From Paenibacillus soyae (lineage in GTDB: Bacteria; Bacillota; Bacilli; Paenibacillales; Paenibacillaceae): DNA of 64,000 bases. Shown here one piece after another: positions 8,872 through 18,042 of this stretch. Within the stretch, counting starts at the first letter, position 1; every line of letters starts with the position of its first letter. The notes under the pieces were generated by a model. That model did no database searches and was not told where the DNA came from. It saw only the letters and a list, made by a program, of their open reading frames with translations. Made by a program: the position numbers and the translations under genes. Where the stretch lies: contig NZ_JANIPJ010000001.1 of the NCBI RefSeq assembly GCF_024623455.1, positions 124,001 through 188,000 of the forward strand, written 5' to 3'.

Positions 8872-9039
8872 TAATGAACATATTCGCACAAGCAGAAGCG
8901 CCCGCTTCTCACCTTTCGGCTTTGCTGACTGGTTCGCGGTAATCGATTGGGTATGCTGTCCGTTCTTCACTAGAGAGCGGCATGGGCAACGTCAAGGTAC
9001 GGTTATGAGATGCGGGTTCGAGCGAACCCGCATTTTTTT
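8872..9039 (+). ncRNA. Ribosomal protein L20 leader with intrinsic terminator
   Basis: This structured 5' leader precedes infC-rpmI-rplT. It has a short hairpin region (AGAAGCGCCCGCTTCT), a long imperfectly paired middle and a terminator: ATGCGGGTT (9010-9018) pairs with AACCCGCAT (9025-9033) and is followed by T's. Family knowledge: in Bacillota the L20 protein binds such leaders and triggers premature termination, so the operon represses itself. Identification rests on position, architecture and the terminator; I did not run a covariance model. Confidence 0.75.
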
Positions 9040-9083
9040 GTTTGCATGAAAGAGTTCGTAAACCATTTTGGAGGTGGCACGTT

Positions 9084-9599
9084 ATTAGCAGAGAACATCA
9101 AATTAACGATGAAATCCGGGCCAGAGAAGTACGCTTGGTAGGCGCGGAAGGAGAGCAAATCGGCATTAAGCCGCTTCGCGAAGCGCTGCAGCTCGCAGCC
9201 GAGGCTAACATGGATCTGGTGAACGTTGCGCCGACGGCCAAACCGCCGGTTTGCCGCATCATGGACTACGGCAAGTTCCGCTACGAGCAGCAGAAGAAGG
9301 AGAAGGAAGCACGCAAGAACCAGAAGATCGTCGATCTGAAGGAAGTGTGGTTCCGCGCCAACATCGAGGAGCATGACTATCAGGTGAAATTCCGCAACGT
9401 CGTGAAATTCCTGAATGAAGGCGACAAAGTGAAGGCTTCCGTCCGTTTCCGCGGCCGCGAGATCACCCATGCGGCGATCGGCCAACGAATCTTGGAACGC
9501 CTGTCCAAAGAGGTTGCCGAAATATGCAATGTCGAGCGCGCTCCCAAGCTGGAAGGCCGGAGCATGATTATGATTTTGGCACCGAAATCCAACAGCTAA
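9084..9599 (+). CDS. infC: Translation initiation factor IF-3, ATT start
   Basis: IF-3 binds the 30S subunit, prevents premature 50S joining and proofreads the initiator tRNA and start codon. The 171-residue protein begins [17 protein letters not shown] and has the expected N-domain, a lysine-rich linker ([14 protein letters not shown]) and C-domain ([20 protein letters not shown]). The start is taken as ATT at 9084, seven bases after a strong GGAGGTG. The upstream in-frame ATG at 9042 sits just after the leader terminator and has no RBS. A rare AUU start is the known device for IF-3 autoregulation in bacteria. It is first in the operon with rpmI (32 bases on) and rplT. Confidence 0.95.
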   Translation: MSREHQINDEIRAREVRLVGAEGEQIGIKPLREALQLAAEANMDLVNVAPTAKPPVCRIMDYGKFRYEQQKKEKEARKNQKIVDLKEVWFRANIEEHDYQVKFRNVVKFLNEGDKVKASVRFRGREITHAAIGQRILERLSKEVAEICNVERAPKLEGRSMIMILAPKSNS

Positions 9600-9631
9600 C
9601 AGCTGGAACACCATTAAGGAGGATAACTGAC

Positions 9632-9832
9632 ATGCCTAAGATGAAAACGCACAGCAGTCTGAAAGACCGCTTCAAAATTACCGGTACGGGTAAAGTGAAA
9701 CGCTACAAAGCGTACAGAAACCACTTGCTTTCGCATAAATCCGGACGTCAAAAACGCGTGCTTGCGGGTCAACCGCTTATGGCAGCTGGCGACGTGCGCC
9801 GTTTGCAACAAGGTCTTTCCAACCTGAAATAA
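9632..9832 (+). CDS. rpmI: 50S ribosomal protein L35
   Basis: A 66-residue, very basic protein starting [15 protein letters not shown], a clear L35 of normal length. AAGGAGG lies about ten bases before the ATG. Codon use is biased to GGT/CGT/AAA types, as for highly expressed genes. It lies between infC and rplT and shares the L20-controlled transcript. Confidence 0.97.
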   Translation: MPKMKTHSSLKDRFKITGTGKVKRYKAYRNHLLSHKSGRQKRVLAGQPLMAAGDVRRLQQGLSNLK

Positions 9833-9878
9833 TAACGATCGAAATCGATAATATTCAAACTACAGGAGGTTTCCACTC

Positions 9879-10238
9879 ATGGCAAGAGTTAAAGGCGGCT
9901 TCGTCCGCGCTCGTCGTCGTAAAAGAATTCTAAAGCTGGCTAAAGGTTACTTCGGTTCGAAACACCGTCTGTTTAAAACAGCGAAGGAGCAAGTCGGCAA
10001 ATCCCTGATGTACGCTTACCGCGACCGTCGCAACAAAAAACGCGACATTCGCAGACTGTGGATCGTTCGTATCAACGCGGCAGCTCGCGTAAACGGCCTG
10101 TCCTACAGCAAATTCATGCACGGCCTGAAGCTTGCGGGCGTAGAAGTAAACCGCAAGATGCTTGCTGATCTGGCTGTTAACGACATCGCATCGTTCAACT
10201 CCCTGGCTGGCGTAGCCAAACAAAAAATCAACGCTTAA
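9879..10238 (+). CDS. rplT: 50S ribosomal protein L20
   Basis: A 119-residue protein with the L20 signature ([23 protein letters not shown] at the N-terminus, [12 protein letters not shown] near 72-83). It is an early assembly protein of the large subunit and, by family knowledge, the repressor that binds the leader of its own operon (8872-9039). ACAGGAGGT lies close upstream. A terminator follows directly. Confidence 0.97.
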   Translation: MARVKGGFVRARRRKRILKLAKGYFGSKHRLFKTAKEQVGKSLMYAYRDRRNKKRDIRRLWIVRINAAARVNGLSYSKFMHGLKLAGVEVNRKMLADLAVNDIASFNSLAGVAKQKINA

Positions 10239-10249
10239 ATGGCGTTATA

Positions 10250-10297
10250 GAAGCCCTGCTCCGTCGCGTAATTTTGACGGAAGCGGGGCTTCTTTGC
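10250..10297 (+). terminator. Terminator of the infC-rpmI-rplT operon
   Basis: GAAGCCC-TGCT-CCGTC pairs with GACGG-AAGC-GGGGCTTC around an AT-rich loop and ends in a short TTT tract, twelve bases after the rplT stop. Confidence 0.85.
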
Positions 10298-10392
10298 GTT
10301 CAATCCTGGTTAACGCAACCGAGGACAAACATACAAGCAGGCCGCTCCGTTCCCGAATACACTGAAGAATAACGGGAAAGGAGGGATTTGGC

Positions 10393-10752
10393 ATGCGTAA
10401 TGTTTCCAGGTCGCAAGCAAGGAAACTGGTCGGCAAATCCATCTATGCTATGCGTAGGGACGGTTCGGTGGTAACCGGCAAGCTGGTCAAGGTTCGCGGC
10501 GACCGATTGTATTTGGCATCGAACAAAAGATCGAAGGGCAAAAAGGCAAAAACGAGCTTCTGGATCTTGCCGCTCGTCCTGTTCGATCTGCTCGCGATCG
10601 GCACGCTGCCCTTCTGGGGCGGAGGCTGGGGCGGAGGTTACGGCGGCTGCGGCTGCGGAGTACCGACGTGCGGAGGCTGCGGTTACGGAGGAGGATACGG
10701 GGGATATGGCCCGAACGGCGGATATCCAGGCGGTTATTTTAACGGTTATTAA
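10393..10752 (+). CDS. Gly/Tyr/Cys-rich hypothetical protein
   Basis: A 119-residue protein in three parts. Residues 1-52 are basic and include a small beta-rich module (SIYAMRRDGSVVTGKLVKV, GDRLYLAS). Residues 55-75 are hydrophobic (FWILPLVLFDLLAIGTLPFW). Residues 75-119 are almost only Gly, Tyr, Pro, Asn and Cys (GGCGCGVPTCGGCGYGGG). This low-complexity, cysteine-bearing tail recalls spore coat or cell-surface matrix proteins, but I do not recognise the family. GGAAAGGAGG lies before the ATG. The frame and RBS are sound and it is monocistronic. Confidence 0.7.
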   Translation: MRNVSRSQARKLVGKSIYAMRRDGSVVTGKLVKVRGDRLYLASNKRSKGKKAKTSFWILPLVLFDLLAIGTLPFWGGGWGGGYGGCGCGVPTCGGCGYGGGYGGYGPNGGYPGGYFNGY

Positions 10753-10772
10753 GCAAGAACGGACGAGACCGC

Positions 10773-11216
10773 TTAGACGAGCGGCTTAAGCATCTCGTAG
10801 CATTGCAGCTCGTGAATGTAACGGACGGTTAAGTAGCCTAGCTTGTTGTAGAAGCGATGACCCCCGGGATTGCTCCGATCGACGAACAACCGGGACACAT
10901 CGCACTTATGTTTTCTGCCGAAGGCTTCGGCATAGGCCATCAAGGTTCTCCCCCAGCTTTGTCCGCGATGCTCGGGGTGAGTAACGAGCATATCGATATA
11001 CAGCTGCTCACCCAGCGCGTGAAAATGGACGAAAGCGACGGGAGGGCCTTGTTTGGTCCGGGTCGCGACATAGGTAACGCCGCGCCGAAACCGTTTCGGC
11101 AGCTCGCGGATCATATGGGCGTCCAGCGGGCGGGCGGTATGGGAGAGGGGAATCAATTCCGTGCGGATAAGCCGGACTAGCTCGGAGTCATCCGAAGGCT
11201 TGCGTGCGCGAATCAT
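10773..11216 (-). CDS. GNAT-family N-acetyltransferase
   Basis: A 147-residue GNAT-fold protein. The acetyl-CoA pyrophosphate-binding motif reads HPEHRGQSWGRTLM near residues 84-97, after the beta-strand LYIDMLVTHP, and the C-terminal FYNKLGYLTV motif is also present. The substrate is unknown. The start at ATG 11216 is favoured because a GGAG lies eight bases upstream; a GTG three codons earlier (11225) is the alternative. It converges on the Gly-rich gene with 20 bases between stops. Confidence 0.85.
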   Translation of the reverse strand: MIRARKPSDDSELVRLIRTELIPLSHTARPLDAHMIRELPKRFRRGVTYVATRTKQGPPVAFVHFHALGEQLYIDMLVTHPEHRGQSWGRTLMAYAEAFGRKHKCDVSRLFVDRSNPGGHRFYNKLGYLTVRYIHELQCYEMLKPLV

Positions 11217-11370
11217 GGCATCCACTCCATTCTGCGCGCCGCAATCGCCAAGACGCGCTGCATGATATTGCCTGCATTAGGCTACAATAGTATATGTTCG
11301 CGGCTTGCGGAGGTGCGGCTGCCGCGAGGCGGGCCGGAAAAAGGACTCGGTAGAGGATTTCTCATGGTTC

Positions 11371-11399
11371 TTGACGAACTGTCAGAATCGGCATATAAT
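11371..11399 (+). promoter_or_regulatory. Sigma-A promoter of the ilv-leu operon
   Basis: TTGACG (11371-11376) and TATAAT (11394-11399) are separated by 17 bases, followed about 100 bases later by the T-box specifier. This gives a leader of roughly 350 bases before ilvB. Confidence 0.85.
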
Positions 11400-11405
11400 A
11401 ATGAA

Positions 11406-11728
11406 AAGTCATATCAATCGGCAATGATGAGGACGAAGTGTTAAGGGCTCTTTTGTTCAGAGAGCGTGCGGATTAGCTGCAACCGACGCCAAAACCCCTT
11501 TTCTACGAGCTCACCTCGGAGCTATCCTCCTGAAAAGCAACATCCGTTGCGTATTAGGGAGTATCGCAGGGCAAGCGTTAAAGTGCCATGGTAGAACGTC
11601 GGAATGTGCACAGCGTTCTAACCTATGGAGGTTGTTTATCGGGAGATAGACAACGAATTTGGGTGGTACCACGGAAGCGTAACCTTTCGTCCCTATCAGC
11701 TTATTGCTGAGGGACGAGAGGTTTTTTT
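11406..11728 (+). ncRNA. Leucine T-box leader upstream of ilvB
   Basis: The T-box core GGGTGGTACCACGG is at 11661-11674. It is followed by a terminator in which ACCTTTCGTCCCT pairs with AGGGACGAGAGGT before a T7 run (11682-11728). Stem I landmarks are present: the AGAGAGC bulge region near 11460 and the apical loop GGATTAGCTGCAACC. The specifier is read as CTC (Leu) at 11510-11512, followed by the usual A. Uncharged leucine tRNA would bind and stabilise the antiterminator, so the operon is switched on by leucine starvation. Leu specificity matches the B. subtilis ilv-leu operon; the T-box itself is certain, the codon assignment less so. Confidence 0.92.
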
Positions 11729-11753
11729 GTTTTTCTTGAGAGGAGGATGACTG

Positions 11754-13499
11754 ATGGCAACGCAAAGTGCAACATTAAAGTCTAAAGAGGAACTCATCGA
11801 GAGGCTCTCGAAGCCTGAAGTGATTTCGGGCTCGGAGATCTTGCTGCGCAGCCTTCTACTGGAGGGCGTGGATTGCGTATTCGGATATCCGGGCGGCGCG
11901 GTCTTGTATATATACGATGCCATGCACGGGAATCCGGACTTCAACCACTTGCTGACAAGGCACGAGCAAGGCGCAATTCACGCAGCCGACGGTTATGCTC
12001 GCGCCAGCGGCAAGGTAGGCGTTTGTATCGCGACTTCGGGACCGGGGGCTACGAACCTGGTGACCGGCATCGCCACGGCTTACATGGATTCGGTACCGCT
12101 CGTCGTCATTACGGGCAACGTCATGTCGACCCTGATCGGAACGGACGCCTTCCAAGAGGCGGACATTACGGGCATTACGATGCCGATCACGAAGCACAGC
12201 TATCTCGTTCGCAATGTCGAGGATTTGCCGCGCATTATCCATGAAGCGTTCCATATCGCGAATACGGGCCGCAAAGGACCGGTGCTGATCGACATTCCGA
12301 AGGACGTGTCGGCCGCGAAGACGCTGTTCAAGCCGGTAACGGAAGTAAGCCTGCGGGGCTATAACCCGACGGTTAATCCGAATAAGCTGCAAGTAGATAA
12401 AATGATCAAGGCGATCGCCGAAGCGAAGAAGCCTCTTATTCTAGCGGGCGGCGGCGTCGTCTACTCTGGAGCGCATGAAGAGCTGCTCGAATTCGTGACG
12501 AAGACGCAAATTCCGATCACGACGACGCTGCTTGGACTTGGCGGATTCCCAAGCGGCAACGATCTGTGGATCGGCATGCCGGGCATGCACGGAACCTACA
12601 CGGCGAACATGTCGATCCAGTCGGCGGATCTGCTGATCAATATCGGCGCAAGGTTCGATGACCGGGTAACGGGCAAGCTGGCCGGCTTTGCTCCTCATGC
12701 CAAGATCGTCCACATCGACATCGATCCCGCGGAAATCGGCAAGAACGTGCCGACGGACATTCCGATCGTCGGCGACGTGAAGACCGTTCTGACGCTTGCG
12801 AATAAGCTCGCGGTACGCGCGGATCAAGCGGACGAATGGAGAGCGGGCATCCAGCAATCGAAGGCGCAATATCCGTTCACTTATGTGGATTCCGATGTCG
12901 AGCTGAAGCCGCAATGGGTCGTGGAGATGATCCACGAAACGACGAACGGAGACGCGATCGTGACGACGGACGTCGGCCAGCATCAGATGTGGGCGGCGCA
13001 ATATTATCCGTTCAACAAGCCGCGTTCGTGGGTTACCTCCGGCGGTCTCGGTACGATGGGCTTCGGTTTCCCGTCGGCGATCGGCGCCCAGATGGCGAAT
13101 CCCGACCGCGTCGTCGTATCCATCAACGGAGACGGCGGCATGCAGATGTGCGCTCAGGAGCTTGCGATCTGCGCCATCAATAATATCCCGGTTAAGGTTG
13201 TCATCCTGAACAATCAGGTGCTCGGCATGGTTAGACAATGGCAGGAGCTGATCCACGAGAATCGGTTCAGCCATATCGATCTTGCGGGCAGCCCGGACTT
13301 CGTCAAGCTGGCGGAGGCGTACGGCGTCAAAGGCTTCCGCGCTTCGAACAAAGAAGAAGCGCGCTCCGCATGGGAGGAAGCGCTCCGTCATCCTGGTCCG
13401 GCCGTCGTCGAATTCGTGGTGCGCCGTGACGAGAACGTTTATCCGATGGTTGCGCAAGGCAGAACCATCGATCAAATGATCATGGGGGATGCGGAATGA
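11754..13499 (+). CDS. ilvB: Acetolactate synthase large (catalytic) subunit
   Basis: A 581-residue thiamine-diphosphate enzyme that condenses two pyruvates, or pyruvate and 2-oxobutyrate, in the first common step of Val/Leu/Ile synthesis. The N-terminal domain has GYPGGAVLYIYDAM (residues 43-56) and the catalytic Glu in TRHEQGA near 70. The ThDP-binding motif starts at GDGGMQ near 459 and ends at ILNNQ. The start ATG is preceded by AGAGGAGGATGACTG. It is the first gene after the Leu T-box and overlaps ilvN by four bases, so subunit synthesis is coupled. Confidence 0.97.
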   Translation: MATQSATLKSKEELIERLSKPEVISGSEILLRSLLLEGVDCVFGYPGGAVLYIYDAMHGNPDFNHLLTRHEQGAIHAADGYARASGKVGVCIATSGPGATNLVTGIATAYMDSVPLVVITGNVMSTLIGTDAFQEADITGITMPITKHSYLVRNVEDLPRIIHEAFHIANTGRKGPVLIDIPKDVSAAKTLFKPVTEVSLRGYNPTVNPNKLQVDKMIKAIAEAKKPLILAGGGVVYSGAHEELLEFVTKTQIPITTTLLGLGGFPSGNDLWIGMPGMHGTYTANMSIQSADLLINIGARFDDRVTGKLAGFAPHAKIVHIDIDPAEIGKNVPTDIPIVGDVKTVLTLANKLAVRADQADEWRAGIQQSKAQYPFTYVDSDVELKPQWVVEMIHETTNGDAIVTTDVGQHQMWAAQYYPFNKPRSWVTSGGLGTMGFGFPSAIGAQMANPDRVVVSINGDGGMQMCAQELAICAINNIPVKVVILNNQVLGMVRQWQELIHENRFSHIDLAGSPDFVKLAEAYGVKGFRASNKEEARSAWEEALRHPGPAVVEFVVRRDENVYPMVAQGRTIDQMIMGDAE

Positions 13500-13984
13500 A
13501 GAAGCATACGATCGCAGTAATCGTGAATGACCAGCCCGGCGTTCTGCAGCGCGTATCCGGCTTGTTCGGACGCCGCGGCTTCAATATCGAGAGTATTACG
13601 GTAGGAACTAGCGAGGAGCAAGGCCTCTCGCGTATGGTCATCGTCACTACGGGCGATGATCATACGCTGGAGCAAATCACGAAGCAGCTGTACAAGCTGA
13701 TCGATGTCATCAAGGTCGTCGATCTGAGCGCGAACCCGATGGTCGCGAGAGAGCTGGCTTTGATCAAGGTGCATGCGGAGCCGTCGGCAAGACCCGAAAT
13801 TCTCGGCGTCGTCGAGACGTTCCGGGCGGCGGTCGTCGACATCGGCACGCAATCGCTGATGGTGCAAGTCGTGGGCGATACGGAGAAGATTGACGCGATG
13901 GTCGAGCTTCTTAAGCCTTATGGCATCCGCGAGCTTTCGCGCACTGGTGTTACCGCGCTTAACCGCGGTAACGTGAAGCAATAA
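13496..13984 (+). CDS. ilvN: Acetolactate synthase small (regulatory) subunit
   Basis: A 162-residue regulatory subunit. The N-terminal ACT domain (HTIAVIVNDQPGVLQRVSGLFGRRGFNIES) binds valine for feedback inhibition, and the C-terminal half has the small-subunit stretch ELALIKVHAEPSARPEI. Its ATG overlaps the ilvB stop (ATGA). A very long hairpin separates it from ilvC. The gene is called ilvH in Bacillus subtilis and ilvN elsewhere. Confidence 0.96.
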   Translation: MKKHTIAVIVNDQPGVLQRVSGLFGRRGFNIESITVGTSEEQGLSRMVIVTTGDDHTLEQITKQLYKLIDVIKVVDLSANPMVARELALIKVHAEPSARPEILGVVETFRAAVVDIGTQSLMVQVVGDTEKIDAMVELLKPYGIRELSRTGVTALNRGNVKQ

Positions 13985-14018
13985 GCTGTAATTATTCATC
14001 AACGGTTTCAAATCCCGC

Positions 14019-14086
14019 TTTGAGCGGGAGTTTAAGAGGAGAAACCCGCTAGATACCGCGGTTCTCCGCTTAAACACCCGCTCAAA
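14019..14086 (+). other. Long mRNA hairpin between ilvN and ilvC
   Basis: Three arms stack into one stem: TTTGAGCGGG (14019-14028) with CCCGCTCAAA (14077-14086), GTTTAAG (14030-14036) with CTTAAAC (14069-14075), and GGAGAAACC (14038-14046) with GGTTCTCC (14060-14067, one bulge). That is about 25 paired bases around a 13-base loop. No T-run follows, so it is not a simple terminator. A stabilising or processing role for the ilvC message is plausible. Confidence 0.85.
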
Positions 14087-14094
14087 AGGGTTAA

Positions 14095-15108
<1,014 letters not shown>

Positions 15109-15167
15109 TAACGGCCAGCCGTTAGAAATAACCTAGAAGGATCAACCCAATCCCGGTCCACCGGAGC

Positions 15168-15200
15168 GCATGCCGGCAAGCGTAAGCGGCGTCGGCATGC
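15168..15200 (+). other. Hairpin in the ilvC-leuA gap
   Basis: GCATGCCG (15168-15175) pairs with CGGCATGC (15193-15200) around a 17-base loop. No T-run follows, so read-through into leuA is expected. Together with the ilvN-ilvC hairpin it brackets the ilvC message. Confidence 0.6.
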
Positions 15201-15251
15201 CAAGCTTCGCGCGGTATCGGGATGATTCTGTTCACGGAGGTAAAGTGCAAC

Positions 15252-16796
15252 ATGCGGAAAATTTATATCTTCGATACAACGCTTCGTGACGGCGAGCAAT
15301 CTCCTGGCGTAAACCTGAATACGAAGGAGAAGGTCGAGATCGCGCTGCAGCTCGAGAAGCTCGGCGTGGACCGCATCGAAGCCGGCTTTCCAGCCGCATC
15401 GCCGGGCGACCTGGCCGCGGTGAACGCGGTTGCCCGCGCGGTGAAGAACGCGACGGTTATCGGCTTGTCCCGCTCTCGCGAGCAGGATATCGACGCCGTG
15501 CGCGAAGCGCTGAAGGGCGCGCAGGATCCTTGCATCCACCTCTTCCTGGCGACGAGCCCGATTCACCGCAAGCATAAGCTGCGGATGGAGAAGGAGCAGG
15601 TGCTGGAAGCGGCCGACCGCGCAATCCGTTACGCGAAGCAGTATTTCGACAAAATCGAGTTTTCGCCGGAAGACGCGGGCCGTACCGAGCTGGATTTCCT
15701 GTGCCAGGTGACGGACATGGCGATCAAGGCGGGCGCGACGGTCGTTAACATTCCGGATACGGTCGGCTATATGAACCCGCAGGAGTTCGGCAACATCTTC
15801 AAGACGCTTAAGGAGAATGTGCCGAATATCGAGAAGATCCAGCTTAGCGCGCACTGCCACGACGATCTCGGCATGGCGACGGCGAATGCTCTGGCCGCGA
15901 TCTTGAACGGAGCGGATCAAGTCGAAGGCACCATCAACGGCATCGGCGAACGCGCGGGCAACACGGCGATCGAAGAAGTGGCGATGGCGCTCGCGACGCG
16001 TCCGGATTTCTTCGGCGCGCAGACGACGCTCAACCTGAAGGAAATCGCGAAGACGAGCCGCCTTGTCAGCAAGCTGACAGGCATGGTCGTGCCGGGCAAC
16101 AAAGCGATTGTCGGCGCCAACGCGTTCGCGCACGAGTCCGGCATTCACCAGGACGGCATGCTGAAGGAGAAGACGACGTACGAGATCATCTCCCCGGATA
16201 CGATCGGCCTCAAGGAATCCAAGCTGGTGCTCGGCAAGCACTCCGGACGCCACGCGTTCCGCGAGAAGCTGATCGACCTCGGCTACGAGCTGGAGGACGA
16301 GGCGGTGAACGCGGCGTTCGCCAAGTTCAAGGATTTGGCCGACCGCAAGAAAGCGGTCAGCGACGAGGATATTCGCGCGCTGCTCGAAGAGAAGCTGATT
16401 GACACGCCAGAGGTGTTCACGCTGGAGACGATCCAGGTGAGCTACGGCAACCAATCGACGCCGAATGCAACCGTCCGCGTGCGTACGGCGGAAGGCGAGA
16501 CTCGCGAAGAGACGGCGGAGGGCAACGGCTCCGTCGACGCGATCTACAACGCGATCGATCTCGCGACGAAGGAAGCGGTCGAGCTGGAGGATTACTCCAT
16601 CAAGTCCGTCTCGCAAGGCAAGGACGCGCTTGGCGAAGTGCACGTCGTTCTGAAGCAGGATGAGGTGTCGGCGCAGGGCCGAGGCCTGAGCACGGATATT
16701 CTCGAAGCGAGCGCGAGAGCGTACATCGATGCGGTGAACAGACTCATCGACAAGCGCAAATCGCCGGGCCGCCGGGATAAGATGAGCTTGATTTAA
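15252..16796 (+). CDS. leuA: 2-isopropylmalate synthase
   Basis: A 514-residue enzyme that condenses 2-oxoisovalerate with acetyl-CoA to start leucine synthesis. The DRE-TIM barrel signature [12 protein letters not shown] is at residues 8-19, the metal-binding HCHDD near 200-204, and the C-terminal LeuA regulatory domain (leucine feedback) spans about 390-510. The ATG at 15252 is chosen because GGAGGTAA lies about ten bases upstream; the frame extends to an ATG at 15222 with no RBS. It is the last gene of the T-box transcript, since a strong terminator follows at once. leuC and leuD are not in the window. Confidence 0.96.
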   Translation: MRKIYIFDTTLRDGEQSPGVNLNTKEKVEIALQLEKLGVDRIEAGFPAASPGDLAAVNAVARAVKNATVIGLSRSREQDIDAVREALKGAQDPCIHLFLATSPIHRKHKLRMEKEQVLEAADRAIRYAKQYFDKIEFSPEDAGRTELDFLCQVTDMAIKAGATVVNIPDTVGYMNPQEFGNIFKTLKENVPNIEKIQLSAHCHDDLGMATANALAAILNGADQVEGTINGIGERAGNTAIEEVAMALATRPDFFGAQTTLNLKEIAKTSRLVSKLTGMVVPGNKAIVGANAFAHESGIHQDGMLKEKTTYEIISPDTIGLKESKLVLGKHSGRHAFREKLIDLGYELEDEAVNAAFAKFKDLADRKKAVSDEDIRALLEEKLIDTPEVFTLETIQVSYGNQSTPNATVRVRTAEGETREETAEGNGSVDAIYNAIDLATKEAVELEDYSIKSVSQGKDALGEVHVVLKQDEVSAQGRGLSTDILEASARAYIDAVNRLIDKRKSPGRRDKMSLI

Positions 16797-16802
16797 AATC
16801 AA

Positions 16803-16866
16803 AAACACGCCGAAGGGCGCGCGATCGTCATGTGTTCATGGCGCCGCGCTTTCGGCGTGTTTTTAT
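16803..16866. terminator. Bidirectional terminator between leuA and a convergent gene
   Basis: AAACACGCCGAA (16803-16814) pairs with TTCGGCGTGTTT (16851-16862), with further GC pairing inside. T's follow on the plus strand and A's precede it, so it can stop transcription from both sides. Confidence 0.85.
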
Positions 16867-16883
16867 TTTCGGAAATGATTACG

Positions 16884-17198
16884 TTATCCGACAGGGGACA
16901 AAAACCAGCCCAAGAGCCCGAACAGCGCCATATATTGCAGCAACAGGAACAAATAGACGCCGCGCCAAAGCCTCCTCCGCCTATCCGTCAGCCCTTCAAA
17001 ATCAGGACCGGCCGAAATGTCGAGCTTCACGGCTTGATACAGAAGCACGTTCAGACCAAGAGGGAATAGAAGGGCCAACAATGCCCAAACCGCCGAACGT
17101 TCCAAGCGATAAAGAACAAACGCCATAAACAACTGAAAGCCCGCCATCATCGAGAGCAGCATAGTGATGGTAATCGCATCGAACGTAAGCTCGGTCAT
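16884..17198 (-). CDS. Small membrane protein (104 aa), unrecognised
   Basis: A 104-residue protein with three predicted membrane segments (about residues 8-30, 36-56 and 80-102) and a basic cytoplasmic loop (TDRRRRLWRG). I do not recognise the family. Its ATG overlaps the stop of the upstream ORF by four bases and GGAGGAAAG lies before it, so it is translated from the same transcript as the two DUF1361-like pieces. It converges on leuA. Confidence 0.6.
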   Translation of the reverse strand: MTELTFDAITITMLLSMMAGFQLFMAFVLYRLERSAVWALLALLFPLGLNVLLYQAVKLDISAGPDFEGLTDRRRRLWRGVYLFLLLQYMALFGLLGWFLSPVG

Positions 17199-17539
17199 GG
17201 CTTTCCTCCTTCATCCGCCGGCCTCGGCGCGAATACCCATACGAGAAGCAGCTGCAGAAGCGTCATCCAGCCGATGAACAGAAGGGAGTCGCGGTTTAAG
17301 GAGGACACAAACCTCTCTAGCAGCTGGAGAGGCTCCGTGAAGAAGTGGACGGAATGGAATCGGAGGAATCGACCGATATAAATGCCGATGCTGCCCAGCA
17401 CGATAAACGCAAGCATTAGCGGTCCGGCGAATCGTCTCCACCTGCTCCGCAGCCATAGTCTTCGAAGCTGCTTCACCATAAGGGTGTAGTAGAAGATGGA
17501 AAGAAGCACTCCCGTCACAAGATCATAAAATGCCACCAT
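17195..17539 (-). CDS. DUF1361-like membrane protein, C-terminal part
   Basis: A 114-residue membrane protein. It contains the FYDL start of a membrane helix and the motif GIYIGRFLRFHSVHFFTEP, which matches the second half of DUF1361 proteins as I recall them (xYLGRFLRWNSWD...). The first half of that family lies in the ORF just upstream in another frame, with a 25-base overlap. Either this is one gene split by a frameshift (natural or a sequencing error), or the two halves are made as separate, coupled polypeptides. No good RBS is seen before its ATG apart from GTGAAGGA. Function unknown. Confidence 0.55.
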   Translation of the reverse strand: MVAFYDLVTGVLLSIFYYTLMVKQLRRLWLRSRWRRFAGPLMLAFIVLGSIGIYIGRFLRFHSVHFFTEPLQLLERFVSSLNRDSLLFIGWMTLLQLLLVWVFAPRPADEGGKP

Positions 17540-17856
17540 TCCTTCACCTGAAGTCCCGACGTGTACCGGAACGGGAATGCATTGAGATGAATTAGATCCG
17601 TAACGATATAGAAGACGTTCGGCGACATCAGGAGAAACAGCGTGTGCACGAGAAGGCTGGCCGGCAGCTCCGACGTTTTTTTGGCCTGGAACAACGGCAG
17701 CAGGAAGCAGATTTCCAACGACGCGTAGGCCAAGAAGAGGTTGAACAGCATAAAGGAAAAATGATGCTCGGTTGCGAGCAAGAGTACAAAGTAAGCAAAA
17801 AACAGGAGCCGCGCCTTATTGCGTTCTCCTATGTGATTTAGAAAATGGAATGTCAT
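17515..17856 (-). CDS. DUF1361-like membrane protein, N-terminal part
   Basis: A 113-residue membrane protein starting MTFHFLNHIGERNKARL, with GAGGT seven bases before the ATG. It has three hydrophobic segments and ends soon after MSPNVFYIVTDLIHLN, the counterpart of the LPNAPYxxTDLIHL motif in the middle of DUF1361 proteins. The frame closes at VKEWWHFMIL, exactly where a full-length protein would continue into the FYDL helix found in the next ORF at minus-one frame. It is the first gene of a three-ORF minus-strand unit between leuA and leuB. Confidence 0.6.
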   Translation of the reverse strand: MTFHFLNHIGERNKARLLFFAYFVLLLATEHHFSFMLFNLFLAYASLEICFLLPLFQAKKTSELPASLLVHTLFLLMSPNVFYIVTDLIHLNAFPFRYTSGLQVKEWWHFMIL

Positions 17857-18023
17857 TCGGATACCTCTTTCCAGGTTGCAGCTTCATGCCGGCTTGGCAG
17901 CCATATGTTTAAACGATTCGAACGCTCTGCAAGTTGCGAAAATCAGTGAATTCCGAAAAAGCTTCCTCTTCCTATAGATCGTTCCTATAAAGCTAATAGA
18001 TTTTATATCTTTGTGTTCACTTC

Positions 18024-18042
18024 TCATTTGTGGTACAAATGA
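18024..18042. promoter_or_regulatory. Palindrome overlapping the leuB promoter region
   Basis: TCATTTGT-GGT-ACAAATGA is a perfect 8-3-8 inverted repeat 40 bases before the leuB start. It overlaps a GATAAT (18041-18046) that could serve as a -10 box; the matching -35 box is poor. It looks like a repressor or activator site for leuB, but I cannot name the protein. Confidence 0.45.

Noticed and set aside
9042..9083. ATG 9042 as start of infC
   Set aside because: Immediately follows the leader terminator, lacks an RBS and adds residues not seen in IF-3 proteins.
11376..11395. CodY-like box in the ilvB promoter
   Set aside because: The central TCAGAA is present but I count about six mismatches to the 15-base consensus, which is too weak to claim.
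12441..13475. 344-codon frame antisense to ilvB
   Set aside because: Shadow of ilvB, with no recognisable motif.
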